From contig JBJETT010000004.1 of the NCBI GenBank assembly GCA_051883455.1, positions 1-64,000 on the forward strand: 64,000 nucleotides of DNA, given 5' to 3'. The translations under genes were made by a program, and so were the position numbers. Below are positions 16,873-23,751 of the stretch, in pieces (positions within the stretch are counted from its first letter, which is position 1; each line of letters opens with the position of its first letter). This DNA is from HGM11368 sp051883455. Lineage in GTDB: Bacteria; Bacillota; Clostridia; Christensenellales; UBA3700. The notes below the pieces were generated by a model that worked only from the letters and a program-made list of their open reading frames with translations, was not told the DNA's origin and ran no database searches.

Positions 16873-17526
16873 ATGAGCGTAAGGAAGTATTTTGAAGAGC
16901 AACTTGACAGTCTCAAAACGCGTATGGTCGAGATGTGCAGGTTGAGTGAAAAAATGATAGAAAACGCGATACAGGCTATCGAAAATCACGACAAAGAGTT
17001 GGGAAAAAGCATATCGCAGACAGACAAAATTATTGACGAATACGAGATGAATATCGAGCAAGGTTGTATGAGAATTTTACTCAAACAACAGCCGGTAGCC
17101 AAGGATTTTAGAGAGGTGTCTGCTATGCTCAAAATGATAACGGATATCGAGAGGTTTGGCGACCAAGCCAGCGACATAGGCGATATCGTATCCACTATGC
17201 AGGGCGACGGATACGTAGTCAAGTTAGCGCATATCACCGCAATGGGTAAGCTTGCCGTAGTCATGGCGAGGGCGAGCGTGGATTCCTTCATCAACGACGA
17301 CGAAAGACTAGCCGACGAAGTGATTGCTATGGACGACGATATGGACAAACTTTTCGTCAAGGTCAAAGCCGATTTGATAGAACTAATCAAGCAAGACGGC
17401 GACAACGCCGACCAAGCTATCGAATTTATGATGATAGCCAAGTATCTAGAACGAATAGGCGACCACGCCGTCAACGTGGCGGAGTGGACGAAATATTATC
17501 TAACGGGAGTACACAAAAAATTTTGA
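16873..17526 (+). CDS. phoU: Phosphate signalling regulator PhoU
   Basis: A 217-residue all-helical cytoplasmic protein made of two PhoU three-helix repeats. It links the Pst transporter to the sensor kinase and keeps the Pho response off when phosphate is plentiful. Metal-binding acidic motifs typical of the family are seen as DIERFGDQASDIGD in repeat one and LERIGDHAVNVAEW in repeat two. It follows pstB and touches the response regulator gene (stop and start share one base), the classical pst-phoU-phoPR arrangement. The promoter directly in front of it would allow expression independent of the pst promoter. Confidence 0.96.
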   Translation: MSVRKYFEEQLDSLKTRMVEMCRLSEKMIENAIQAIENHDKELGKSISQTDKIIDEYEMNIEQGCMRILLKQQPVAKDFREVSAMLKMITDIERFGDQASDIGDIVSTMQGDGYVVKLAHITAMGKLAVVMARASVDSFINDDERLADEVIAMDDDMDKLFVKVKADLIELIKQDGDNADQAIEFMMIAKYLERIGDHAVNVAEWTKYYLTGVHKKF

Positions 17527-18188
17527 TGAAAGAGTTGATTTACATAGTAGAGGACGACGAAGGCATAACCGAAGTGTACGAGGGCGCTTTTGAAAACGAT
17601 TACGATATAAGGACGTTTGACAACGGCAAGGACTTTTTCGACGCCTTTTTTGACCTCAAGCCCGACCTAATTATTTTGGATATAATGTTGCCCGATATGG
17701 ACGGATACACTATTTTGTCCAAAATTAGGCAAATCGACGTCAAAGTCCCCGTCATATGCGTCAGCGCCAAGTCGGACGAGATGAGCTTCGTCAAAGGTCT
17801 CAACAAGGGCGCCGACGACTATATGTCCAAGCCTTTTTCGGTGCTAGAATTGCTTGCGAGAGTCAAGACCAACTTGCGTAGAGCCAAACTCTACGTGACG
17901 GGTATTGGCGGATTCGAGGTGGACAACAACGTGTACAAGGCGTATTACGAGGGCAAAGACTTGGGCTTGACGCTCAAAGAATTCAAACTATTCAAACTTC
18001 TCGTCGCCAACGCGGGAGTTACCGTTGAGAGAGAACGACTCTTTAGAGAAGTTTGGGGCGAAGATTGGATGGGTGAAACTCGAACGCTGGATATGCACGT
18101 GGCGCAAATTAGAGAAAAAATCAAAGATATCGGTGCAAAGGACTGTATCGTTACCGTGAGAGGGGTCGGATACCGATTTGAAGTATGA
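17526..18188 (+). CDS. phoP: PhoB/PhoP-family response regulator (copy 2, pst-linked)
   Basis: A 220-residue OmpR-class regulator. The receiver has EDDEG, phospho-acceptor Asp52 in LILDIMLPDMDGY and Lys in SKPFSV; the winged helix ends with RTLDMHVAQIREKI and VRGVGYRFEV. ATG 17526 overlaps the phoU stop by one base; there is no Shine-Dalgarno at optimal distance (GGGAG is 15 bases upstream), so translational coupling is likely. Linkage to pst, phoU and a PhoR-like kinase makes it the probable phosphate-starvation regulator that binds the 11-bp-phased repeats before pstS. Confidence 0.93.
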   Translation: MKELIYIVEDDEGITEVYEGAFENDYDIRTFDNGKDFFDAFFDLKPDLIILDIMLPDMDGYTILSKIRQIDVKVPVICVSAKSDEMSFVKGLNKGADDYMSKPFSVLELLARVKTNLRRAKLYVTGIGGFEVDNNVYKAYYEGKDLGLTLKEFKLFKLLVANAGVTVERERLFREVWGEDWMGETRTLDMHVAQIREKIKDIGAKDCIVTVRGVGYRFEV

Positions 18189-19897
18189 AAAAGAAGATTT
18201 TTGTTAGAGTATTTTGTCTGGCTTTGGCAATTATAGCCGTTATGTTTTGCGTAGGCGTAATTGCGGTCAATCTCAACGCCAAGTCTATGATTAAGGATAG
18301 GTTGCAAAGGGAGACTGACTTGGTATGTTCGCTTATTAAGGACGACGGCGACTTTGAATCTTTTGATAGATATCGCGGAGACGACGCCTTCCGAATTACC
18401 GTTTTGGATACCCAAGGACAAGTCCTATACGAGAGCGACACGGCTAGTAGGTTGGAGAACCACGCCGATCGACAAGAGGTAATCAACGCCTTGGCGGATA
18501 AGCCTACGGCAGTGGAGAGATACTCGCAGACTTTTGGTTGCAAAATGACCTATTACGCCCAAAAGACCACCTTGCAAGACGACCGAACGGTGGTTGTGAG
18601 ATTGGCGGTCAAGAGCGATACCGTAGACGGATATATGGCGTTGGCGGTGCCTATTATGCTTGCCGTCGTCGTTGTGGCAGTCGTTGCTTCCGCCGTAATT
18701 GCACGAGTGATTGCCGGTAGGTTTTCTTCCAAGGTTACCGATATCGGATATAGCCTCAAGAGTCTGGAAGAAGGAGAATATAAGCCTATAGTCACCGACT
18801 CGAAAGAGCCGGAATTATATTTGGTACTAAGCAAAATCAACGAGCTAAGTAGCAGTATAGAGCAAAGCGTCAATAAAACCAAGCAAGAACATCGAAAGCT
18901 CAATATCGTGCTTGACAACGTTGCGCAAGGCATAATAGCAGTCGACGGCAATGGAAAAATCGTATTTGCCAACGAGAGTGCGTGCGAGCTGTTTGGACAA
19001 CAGTCGGTTGTCGACAAAGATTTGGTCTATCTAGTCGACGACGTCAAGTTGTTGGACTCTATCCGCGAAGGCTTTGGGGAAGAAAAGTCGTTTGAATACC
19101 TCTATCACGACAAGTGGCTTGCAGTCGTAACCAAAAAAATCAAAGACGAAGAACTGATAGGTGTAGTTGCGGGAGTAGTAATTATCACCGACGTCACTCA
19201 GCAAAAGCAAGCGGCGACGATGCGTAGCGAATTTTTTGCCAATGCCTCGCATGAGCTCAAAACGCCCGTCACGGCAATGCAAGGCTTGTCGGAATTGTTG
19301 ATGAGCAAGCATACGCTTGACGAAACGTCGCAAAAGCAAGTTGAGAGGATATACACGGAAAGCGCCAGATTATCTACGCTTATCGGAGATATGCTCAAAC
19401 TCAGCCAATACGAAAGGGGAGAGGATAGTACGGCGAGTCTTGTCAAGGTTGACCTACGACAAGTCGCTCAAGAAGCTATATCCGAACTTGCGGAGAGTAT
19501 GAGCAAAAAGGGCGTAGTTGCCACCATTCTAGGCGAAGGTTGTGTGGACGGCGACTACAAAAAGATATACGAATTGGTAGAAAATCTTTGTTCTAACGCC
19601 GTCAATTACAACGTGGAGGGCGGTAAGATTGCCGTCAATATAGTCGACAACGAAGACGAAGTGCGCTTAGCAGTGTCAGATACGGGCATAGGCATAGAAC
19701 AAGAACATATACCAAGGCTGTGCGAGAGGTTCTATCGTGTGGATAAATCTCGCTCCAAGAAGACGGGTGGCACGGGACTTGGACTTGCAATCGTCAAACA
19801 TATATGCGCATTGTACGACGCCGACTTGTATATAACTAGCAAGGTCGGAGAGGGTACAACCGTTACGGTTACTTTTCCTAAAGATATCAAAAAATAA
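18185..19897 (+). CDS. phoR: PhoR-like sensor histidine kinase (copy 2, pst-linked)
   Basis: A 570-residue sensor kinase with membrane segments at about 7-29 and 150-176, a 120-residue extracytoplasmic loop, HAMP, a PAS domain (about 240-335), HisKA with His356 in ASHELKTPVTA, and HATPase with ENLCSNAVNYN, DTGIGI and GTGLGLAIVKHI. It overlaps the regulator by 4 bp. The operon with Pst and PhoU supports a role as phosphate sensor kinase PhoR. It resembles the kinase at 977-2719 throughout, which suggests that one pair arose by duplication of the other. Confidence 0.94.
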   Translation: MKKKIFVRVFCLALAIIAVMFCVGVIAVNLNAKSMIKDRLQRETDLVCSLIKDDGDFESFDRYRGDDAFRITVLDTQGQVLYESDTASRLENHADRQEVINALADKPTAVERYSQTFGCKMTYYAQKTTLQDDRTVVVRLAVKSDTVDGYMALAVPIMLAVVVVAVVASAVIARVIAGRFSSKVTDIGYSLKSLEEGEYKPIVTDSKEPELYLVLSKINELSSSIEQSVNKTKQEHRKLNIVLDNVAQGIIAVDGNGKIVFANESACELFGQQSVVDKDLVYLVDDVKLLDSIREGFGEEKSFEYLYHDKWLAVVTKKIKDEELIGVVAGVVIITDVTQQKQAATMRSEFFANASHELKTPVTAMQGLSELLMSKHTLDETSQKQVERIYTESARLSTLIGDMLKLSQYERGEDSTASLVKVDLRQVAQEAISELAESMSKKGVVATILGEGCVDGDYKKIYELVENLCSNAVNYNVEGGKIAVNIVDNEDEVRLAVSDTGIGIEQEHIPRLCERFYRVDKSRSKKTGGTGLGLAIVKHICALYDADLYITSKVGEGTTVTVTFPKDIKK

Positions 19898-19919
19898 ATC
19901 AAAATAACTATATTCCAAG

Positions 19920-19947
19920 CGCAGACCATCTACCGTCTGCGTTTTTT
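19920..19947 (+). terminator. Terminator of the pst-pho operon
   Basis: CGCAGAC (19920-19926) and GTCTGCG (19935-19941) form a 7-bp stem with an 8-base loop, followed by six Ts. Confidence 0.9.
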
Positions 19948-19971
19948 GTTGACATTACTATACTTCTTTGG

Positions 19972-19999
19972 TTGCAAAAAATCGTAAATAAGATATAAT
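19972..19999 (+). promoter_or_regulatory. Promoter giving a leaderless mRNA
   Basis: TTGCAA (19972-19977), 16-bp spacer, TATAAT (19994-19999). The -10 box ends six bases before ATG 20006, so transcription should begin at or next to the start codon. No Shine-Dalgarno can fit. Confidence 0.75.
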
Positions 20000-20005
20000 T
20001 GAGTT

Positions 20006-20677
20006 ATGGACGACCAAATTCAAAAACTATACGACAATCTTTACGACAAAGGCGCGTGCCTCATTGCTTTTAGCGACGTGAGCGAAATAAAACAAGCTAA
20101 AGGCTTTCCTTATGCAATTACTATAGGATATCGACTCAACGATTACATATTGCAAGGCATAGACGACAAGCCGACGTACGAGTATTTTCATCACTATCGC
20201 ACAGTCAACGCTTGCCTCGACCAGCTGGCGCTCTATTGCCAGACGTATCTTCAAAGATTGGGCTACACCTCTTATATGATACCTGCTTCTCAATCGTCGG
20301 ATAGCGACAGATATGCGGGAGCTTTTCCTCACAAGACGGCGGCGGTATTGTCGGGTAGCGGTTGGATAGGCAAGAGCGGACTATTAGTTACGCCTCAGTG
20401 GGGTAGCAAGATTAGACTTGCTACCGTGCTCACCGACTATCCTCTCGGTGTGACCAACCAACCTATCGTCAACGGTTGCGGAGGGTGCAACGAGTGCGTC
20501 AAGGCTTGCCCCGCGGGAGCAATAGTCGGCAACGATTACGTAAGCGGTCAGCCTCGCGACAGCATACTCGACGCGGAAAAATGCTCTCGATATATGAAGG
20601 AACACTTCCAAAGTATAGGTAGGGGTAGCGTGTGCGGAATTTGCATTTCCGTTTGTCCTTACAATCATCTAAAATGA
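20006..20677 (+). CDS. QueG-like double 4Fe-4S cluster protein
   Basis: A 223-residue iron-sulfur protein resembling the catalytic core of epoxyqueuosine reductase QueG. The C-terminal ferredoxin-like part has CGGCNECVKACP and CGICISVCP, enough cysteines for two 4Fe-4S clusters. The N-terminal part (AISIGYRLN-like AITIGYRLN, SYMIPAS, GWIGKSGLLVTPQWGS) matches the cobalamin-binding QueG core. It lacks the C-terminal HEAT-like repeats of full QueG (about 380 residues), as do the short clostridial relatives, so reduction of epoxyqueuosine is possible but unproven. Apparently leaderless; transcribed alone. Confidence 0.82.
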   Translation: MDDQIQKLYDNLYDKGACLIAFSDVSEIKQAKGFPYAITIGYRLNDYILQGIDDKPTYEYFHHYRTVNACLDQLALYCQTYLQRLGYTSYMIPASQSSDSDRYAGAFPHKTAAVLSGSGWIGKSGLLVTPQWGSKIRLATVLTDYPLGVTNQPIVNGCGGCNECVKACPAGAIVGNDYVSGQPRDSILDAEKCSRYMKEHFQSIGRGSVCGICISVCPYNHLK

Positions 20678-20696
20678 GTCTATATATCCCAAATAA

Positions 20697-20711
20697 CTCG
20701 ATACGTGTCTA
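20697..20711. repeat. Intergenic palindromic motif, copy 3
   Basis: CTCGATACGTGTCTA, 20 bases after the stop of the Fe-S protein gene and before the shared terminator. It is identical to copy 1 over CTCGATACGTGTC. Confidence 0.6.
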
Positions 20712-20739
20712 TTAAAATCAATATTTGGACAAAAAAATA

Positions 20740-20766
20740 AGCGGACGATTAAGTCCGCTGTTTTTT
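20740..20766. terminator. Bidirectional terminator
   Basis: AGCGGAC (20740-20746) and GTCCGCT (20753-20759) form a 7-bp stem with a 6-base loop, A-run before and GTTTTTT after. It separates the Fe-S protein gene from the convergent glyS. Confidence 0.9.
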
Positions 20767-20784
20767 GTCGATATTTGTGATAAA

Positions 20785-22173
20785 TCAATACTCGAGATTA
20801 CTTTGCAGATAGTCTACCAATCCGTCGATAGGTATTCTTACTTGAGCCATACTATCTCTTTCTCTTACCGTTACCATATTGTCGTCGAGCGTCTCGAAGT
20901 CGACGGTTACGCAGTAAGGAGTACCGATTTCGTCTTGACGTCTATATCTCTTGCCGATACTTGCCGTCTCGTCGTAGGTGGTAGAGAACTTCTTAGAGAG
21001 CATACGGAAGATTTCTTCGGATTTTTCGCCGAGAGCCTTCTTTTGCAAAGGAAGTACAGCCACTTTGTATGGAGCGAGAGCGTGGTGTAAGTGGAGCACG
21101 GTACGCGTATCTCCGCCTTCAAGCTCTTGCTCTTCATAAGCGTTGCACAAGAATGCGAGCACCATACGGTCTGCGCCCAAGGACGGCTCGACAACGTAAG
21201 GCACGTATTTTTCGTTGGTGATAGGGTCGGTGTATTCGAGGTTTTTACCGCTCGTCTTAATATGTTGATTGAGGTCATAGTCGGTTCTATCGGCAATTCC
21301 CCACAGCTCACCCCAACCGAACGGGAACAAAAATTCAAAGTCGGTCGTTGCTTTGGAATAGAAGGAGAGCTCTTCTTGGTCGTGGTCACGAAGCTTGAGG
21401 TTTTCTTCCTTGATGCCGAGTTCGAGAAGCCAGTTTTTGCAAAATTCTTTCCAATAAGCAAACCACTCTAGGTCGGTGTCAGGCTTGCAGAAAAATTCTA
21501 GTTCCATTTGCTCGAACTCTCTAGTACGGAAGGTAAAGTTGCCCGGGGTAATCTCGTTACGGAAGGATTTACCGATTTGGGCTATACCGAAAGGAATCTT
21601 AGCCCTTGTCGAGCGTTGAACGTTGGCAAAGTTGACGAAGATACCTTGCGCAGTCTCGGGACGAAGGTAAACGGTATTTTTGCTATCTTCGGTCACGCCT
21701 TGGAATGTCTTGAACATAAGATTGAATTGTCTTACGCCTGTAAAGTTGCACTTGCCGCAGACAGGGCATACGATATTGTTGTCTACGATATATTGTTCCA
21801 TTTGCTCGTTGGTCCAACCTGCAATATTGAGATTGATACCTTTTTTGGCATTGTAGTCTTCGATGAGGTTGTCGGCTCTATGTCTAGAATTACAGCTCTT
21901 GCAGTCCATGAGAGGGTCGCTAAATCCGCCCACGTGTCCGCTTGCCACCCAAACGTTAGGGTTCATCAAAATAGCGCAGTCAAGACCGGTGTTGTAAGGG
22001 TTTTCTTGAACAAACTTTTTCCACCACGCTTTTTTTACGTTGTTTTTGAGCTCTACGCCGAGAGGACCGTAGTCCCAAGTATTTGCAAGTCCACCGTAGA
22101 TTTCGCTACCGGAAAATATGAAACCACGGCTTTTGCAAAGTGCTACCAATTTTTCCATTGTCAATTTTGCCAT
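20785..22173 (-). CDS. glyS: Glycyl-tRNA synthetase (single-chain class II type)
   Basis: Charges tRNA-Gly with glycine. The 462 residues match the homodimeric eukaryote/Gram-positive type, not the alpha2beta2 GlyQS type. Class II motifs are visible: GSEIYGGLANTWDYGPLG near the N-terminus, motif 2 around FRNEITPGNFTFRTREFEQ, motif 3 in VVEPSLGADRMVLAFL, and the anticodon-binding domain after about 360. AAAAGGAGT lies before the start. The leader of about 46 bases has a 9-bp perfect inverted repeat but is too short for a T-box. Confidence 0.97.
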   Translation of the reverse strand: MAKLTMEKLVALCKSRGFIFSGSEIYGGLANTWDYGPLGVELKNNVKKAWWKKFVQENPYNTGLDCAILMNPNVWVASGHVGGFSDPLMDCKSCNSRHRADNLIEDYNAKKGINLNIAGWTNEQMEQYIVDNNIVCPVCGKCNFTGVRQFNLMFKTFQGVTEDSKNTVYLRPETAQGIFVNFANVQRSTRAKIPFGIAQIGKSFRNEITPGNFTFRTREFEQMELEFFCKPDTDLEWFAYWKEFCKNWLLELGIKEENLKLRDHDQEELSFYSKATTDFEFLFPFGWGELWGIADRTDYDLNQHIKTSGKNLEYTDPITNEKYVPYVVEPSLGADRMVLAFLCNAYEEQELEGGDTRTVLHLHHALAPYKVAVLPLQKKALGEKSEEIFRMLSKKFSTTYDETASIGKRYRRQDEIGTPYCVTVDFETLDDNMVTVRERDSMAQVRIPIDGLVDYLQSNLEY

Positions 22174-22186
22174 AATTACTCCTTTT

Positions 22187-22210
22187 TATATACGCCGGCT
22201 TGCGTATATA
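22187..22210 (-). promoter_or_regulatory. Perfect hairpin in the glyS leader
   Basis: TATATACGC (22187-22195) and GCGTATATA (22202-22210) are perfect 9-bp inverted arms with a 6-base loop between the glyS promoter and its ribosome-binding site. It could stabilise the mRNA 5' end or be an operator. Confidence 0.55.
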
Positions 22211-22226
22211 TTTTAGTATCATATCC

Positions 22227-22255
22227 ATTATATTGATTTGGCCGAGCTTTGTCAA
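22227..22255 (-). promoter_or_regulatory. Consensus sigma-A promoter of glyS
   Basis: On the minus strand TTGACA (22255-22250) and TATAAT (22232-22227) are both perfect consensus with a 17-bp spacer. It lies just behind the divergent poly-cysteine gene promoter. Confidence 0.9.
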
Positions 22256-22264
22256 AGATTATTC

Positions 22265-22292
22265 ACACCTTAGGCGTTTTGGTCATATTGTA
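22265..22292 (+). promoter_or_regulatory. Sigma-K-like promoter of poly-cysteine gene 1
   Basis: ACAC (22265-22268), 15 bases, CATATTGTA (22284-22292) followed by AAATA. The -10 fits the Bacillus sigma-K (and sigma-E) pattern CATAnnnTA, and AC at about -35 fits sigma-K. The same ACAC-N15-CATATTGTAAAATA layout precedes the second poly-cysteine gene at 61062-61089. No sigma-A -10 box overlaps it. Confidence 0.65.
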
Positions 22293-22323
22293 AAATAGAA
22301 AATCTACTAAAAAGGAGGTCACT

Positions 22324-22545
22324 ATGAATTGCTTTGGTGGAGGTTATAACAATAATAACGGCTGCGGTAACAACTGCTGTTGCTTACTTATAGTATTGCT
22401 TTTGCTCTGTTGCTGCTGCAATCGCGACAGACGTGCAACAACCGACGACGATACGGAAGTGAGCGATAGACGTTGCAACAACAACTGCAATATCTGTTGC
22501 ATCATACCTATCATTCTGTTGCTTTGCTGCTGTGGCTGCTGCTAA
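22324..22545 (+). CDS. Poly-cysteine membrane miniprotein 1
   Basis: A 73-residue protein with 18 cysteines. The sequence is a double module: CCCLLIVLLLLCCCC (about 18-32), a short charged linker, then CCIIPIILLLCCCGCC at the C-terminus, so two short hydrophobic stretches are each bracketed by Cys clusters. A strong AAAGGAGGT precedes ATG 22324. The gene at 60837-61025 encodes a homologue with the same plan and promoter. The family is reminiscent of small high-cysteine clostridial proteins sometimes annotated as chorion-class; function unknown. A sigma-K-like promoter suggests a spore coat or mother-cell membrane role with disulfide or metal cross-linking. Confidence 0.85.
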   Translation: MNCFGGGYNNNNGCGNNCCCLLIVLLLLCCCCNRDRRATTDDDTEVSDRRCNNNCNICCIIPIILLLCCCGCC

Positions 22546-22560
22546 CGGATACATAAGGAA

Positions 22561-22586
22561 GGACACGCCGAGCAATCGGCGTGTCC
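22561..22586 (+). terminator. Strong GCAA-tetraloop hairpin without U-tract
   Basis: GGACACGCCGA (22561-22571), loop GCAA, TCGGCGTGTCC (22576-22586): an 11-bp perfect stem with a GNRA loop, directly after the poly-cysteine gene. It lacks a T-run, so it is more likely a 3'-end stabiliser or structured element than a complete terminator. Confidence 0.6.
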
Positions 22587-22600
22587 CACATGGATTAAAT

Positions 22601-22637
22601 ACGAGCGAAGATTTATGAAAATCTTCGCTCGTTTTAT
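22601..22637. terminator. Terminator, 14-bp stem
   Basis: ACGAGCGAAGATTT (22601-22614), loop ATGA, AAATCTTCGCTCGT (22619-22632), then TTTATT. It ends the poly-cysteine gene transcript and may also serve the convergent 22668-22901 gene. Confidence 0.85.
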
Positions 22638-22667
22638 TGTCGACAAATTGAAATTTGATAATTCAAA

Positions 22668-22901
22668 TTATTTATTTTTATCTTCGATTTCTTGCCAAAT
22701 AATAAACGCAACACCTAACACCAAACAAATTATGCTTACTATTAGCAATGCAGGTCCTTGAAATTCAAGACCTAAATTAAAATTATGAGAGTTCCAATTG
22801 TTATCAAGATTGGACATAAATATCGACGCAACGATATATCTTGCAACAAACGTTATAACTGCTAATACACAAAAAATTACACCACTAGCTCTTTTGTTCA
22901 T
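22668..22901 (-). CDS. Small two-helix membrane protein, unknown
   Basis: A 77-residue protein with two hydrophobic helices (about 8-30 and 49-69) and a charged C-terminus; no family recognised. Real-gene signals are good: GAGGT about 11 bases before the ATG and a consensus promoter upstream. Residues between the helices (NLDNNWNSHNFN) are Asn-rich and probably outside the cell or in a loop. Confidence 0.75.
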   Translation of the reverse strand: MNKRASGVIFCVLAVITFVARYIVASIFMSNLDNNWNSHNFNLGLEFQGPALLIVSIICLVLGVAFIIWQEIEDKNK

Positions 22902-22939
22902 ATCTAATACCTCGCTAAATTATTGTTTATCTTATTAAA

Positions 22940-22968
22940 ATTATATCACAAACAAATCAAAAAGTCAA
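22940..22968 (-). promoter_or_regulatory. Sigma-A promoter of the small membrane protein gene
   Basis: Minus strand TTGACT (22968-22963), 17-bp spacer, TATAAT (22945-22940). Just upstream is an inverted repeat GGTATAG-TGCT-CTATACC at 22998-23015. Confidence 0.8.
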
Positions 22969-23079
22969 GTAAGTCTAGCGCACTTCCTTGCTTGCGAGGT
23001 ATAGTGCTCTATACCCATATTTATGGTAAAAATTCTTTATGGAAACTGCGGCATGTCGGCGTGTTTTTTGGTGCAATAC

Positions 23080-23108
23080 TTGACTATTCTAGTATGGCAA
23101 ACTATAAT
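23080..23108 (+). promoter_or_regulatory. Promoter giving a leaderless mRNA
   Basis: TTGACT (23080-23085), 17-bp spacer, TATAAT (23103-23108), ending six bases before ATG 23115. This places the transcription start on the start codon and shows that the open frame upstream of 23115 is not translated. Confidence 0.75.
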
Positions 23109-23114
23109 ATCAAT

Positions 23115-23396
23115 ATGAAGTACAACTTTTTGCAGTGGTGGCTGTCGGTGTCGATTAAGCCAAAGGTATATCAGGTTTGGAAGTATATCATCACCTTTAC
23201 CGTATTCATCGGTTGGGTGGCGTGCATTGCCATTTATCGCGACCTGTATTGGAAATATAGCCTCTGCATAATGTTGCCGGTAGCTATTGTCGACTTGATA
23301 TGGGACGCAATCAACTATGCTATCTACAACAAAAAGCTTAGTGCATGCCAAAGCGAAACACAAGACTCTAATACCCAAAATCAACCAATCGAATAG
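23115..23396 (+). CDS. Small membrane protein, unknown (leaderless start)
   Basis: A 93-residue protein: MKYNFLQWW amphipathic N-terminus, two hydrophobic helices (about 21-42 and 49-70), and a polar Gln/Asn/Ser tail. The longest open frame starts at 22923, but its first 64 codons cross a promoter, carry an inverted repeat and have no ribosome-binding site; ATG 23115 lies exactly six bases after a TATAAT, matching the other leaderless genes here. No family recognised. Confidence 0.65.
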   Translation: MKYNFLQWWLSVSIKPKVYQVWKYIITFTVFIGWVACIAIYRDLYWKYSLCIMLPVAIVDLIWDAINYAIYNKKLSACQSETQDSNTQNQPIE

Positions 23397-23431
23397 TAAG
23401 TGAATAGTGGATAGTACTAAACATTAGATTT

Positions 23432-23460
23432 TCAACGGTGACTTAGCCGTTGATTTTTTT
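23432..23460 (+). terminator. Terminator of the small membrane protein gene
   Basis: TCAACGG (23432-23438) and CCGTTGA (23447-23453) form a 7-bp stem with an 8-base loop, followed by seven Ts. Confidence 0.9.
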
Positions 23461-23630
23461 CGTTATAACGAAACTTTGCGTATTTTTACCGTCATTCTAA
23501 CTTTTTGTTATTACTCGATTTTTTGGCTTTGGCGGTAGTGGCAAGCCTATAGCTCAGCCAAATTGCGCCTATCATGGTTTATTAGACTGGGCGGGTGGCA
23601 TAATTAAATATATATATTTTATAATATTGC

Positions 23631-23660
23631 TTGCAAAAGGCGTGCCTTTGTTGATATAAT
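23631..23660 (+). promoter_or_regulatory. Promoter of the panT-coaX operon
   Basis: TTGCAA (23631-23636), 18-bp spacer, TATAAT (23655-23660). The predicted start near 23667 gives an 85-base leader. Confidence 0.65.
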
Positions 23661-23665
23661 AATGC

Positions 23666-23715
23666 CAAGTACCGATACGTAAGATTGGATACTTGCAAAA
23701 TAATTTTTTACATAG
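23666..23715 (+). promoter_or_regulatory. Hairpin leader before the ECF S-component gene
   Basis: CAAGTA (23666-23671) pairs with TACTTG (23690-23695), with an added CC/GG step inside (A bulged), followed by an A/T-rich stretch containing TTTTTT at 23704-23709. It lies at the very 5' end of the transcript and contains palindromic motif copy 4. It may be an attenuator or ligand-sensing leader; I do not recognise a known riboswitch class. Confidence 0.4.
23671..23683. repeat. Intergenic palindromic motif, copy 4
   Basis: ACCGATACGTAAG, sharing ACCGATACGT with the copy near 36.0 kb. Here it forms part of the hairpin loop in the leader of the ECF transporter gene. Confidence 0.5.
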
Positions 23716-23751
23716 ATGGATATCCTTATTAGGAATTCAAGCGAGGTGTGT

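Larger units (their letters stand above)
23397..23751. other. 355-bp intergenic region before the pantothenate transporter
   Basis: It contains, in order: a terminator (23432-23460), about 170 bases of AT-rich sequence with no gene signal, a promoter (23631-23660), palindromic motif copy 4 within a small hairpin, and the GAGGTG ribosome-binding site at 23743-23748. A stretch at 23541-23580 contains a D-arm-like TAGCTCAGCC, but no tRNA can be folded. Confidence 0.7.

Noticed and set aside
23541..23580. tRNA-like fragment with TAGCTCAGCC
   Set aside because: No acceptor stem, anticodon arm or GTTCGA T-arm can be completed; probably chance.
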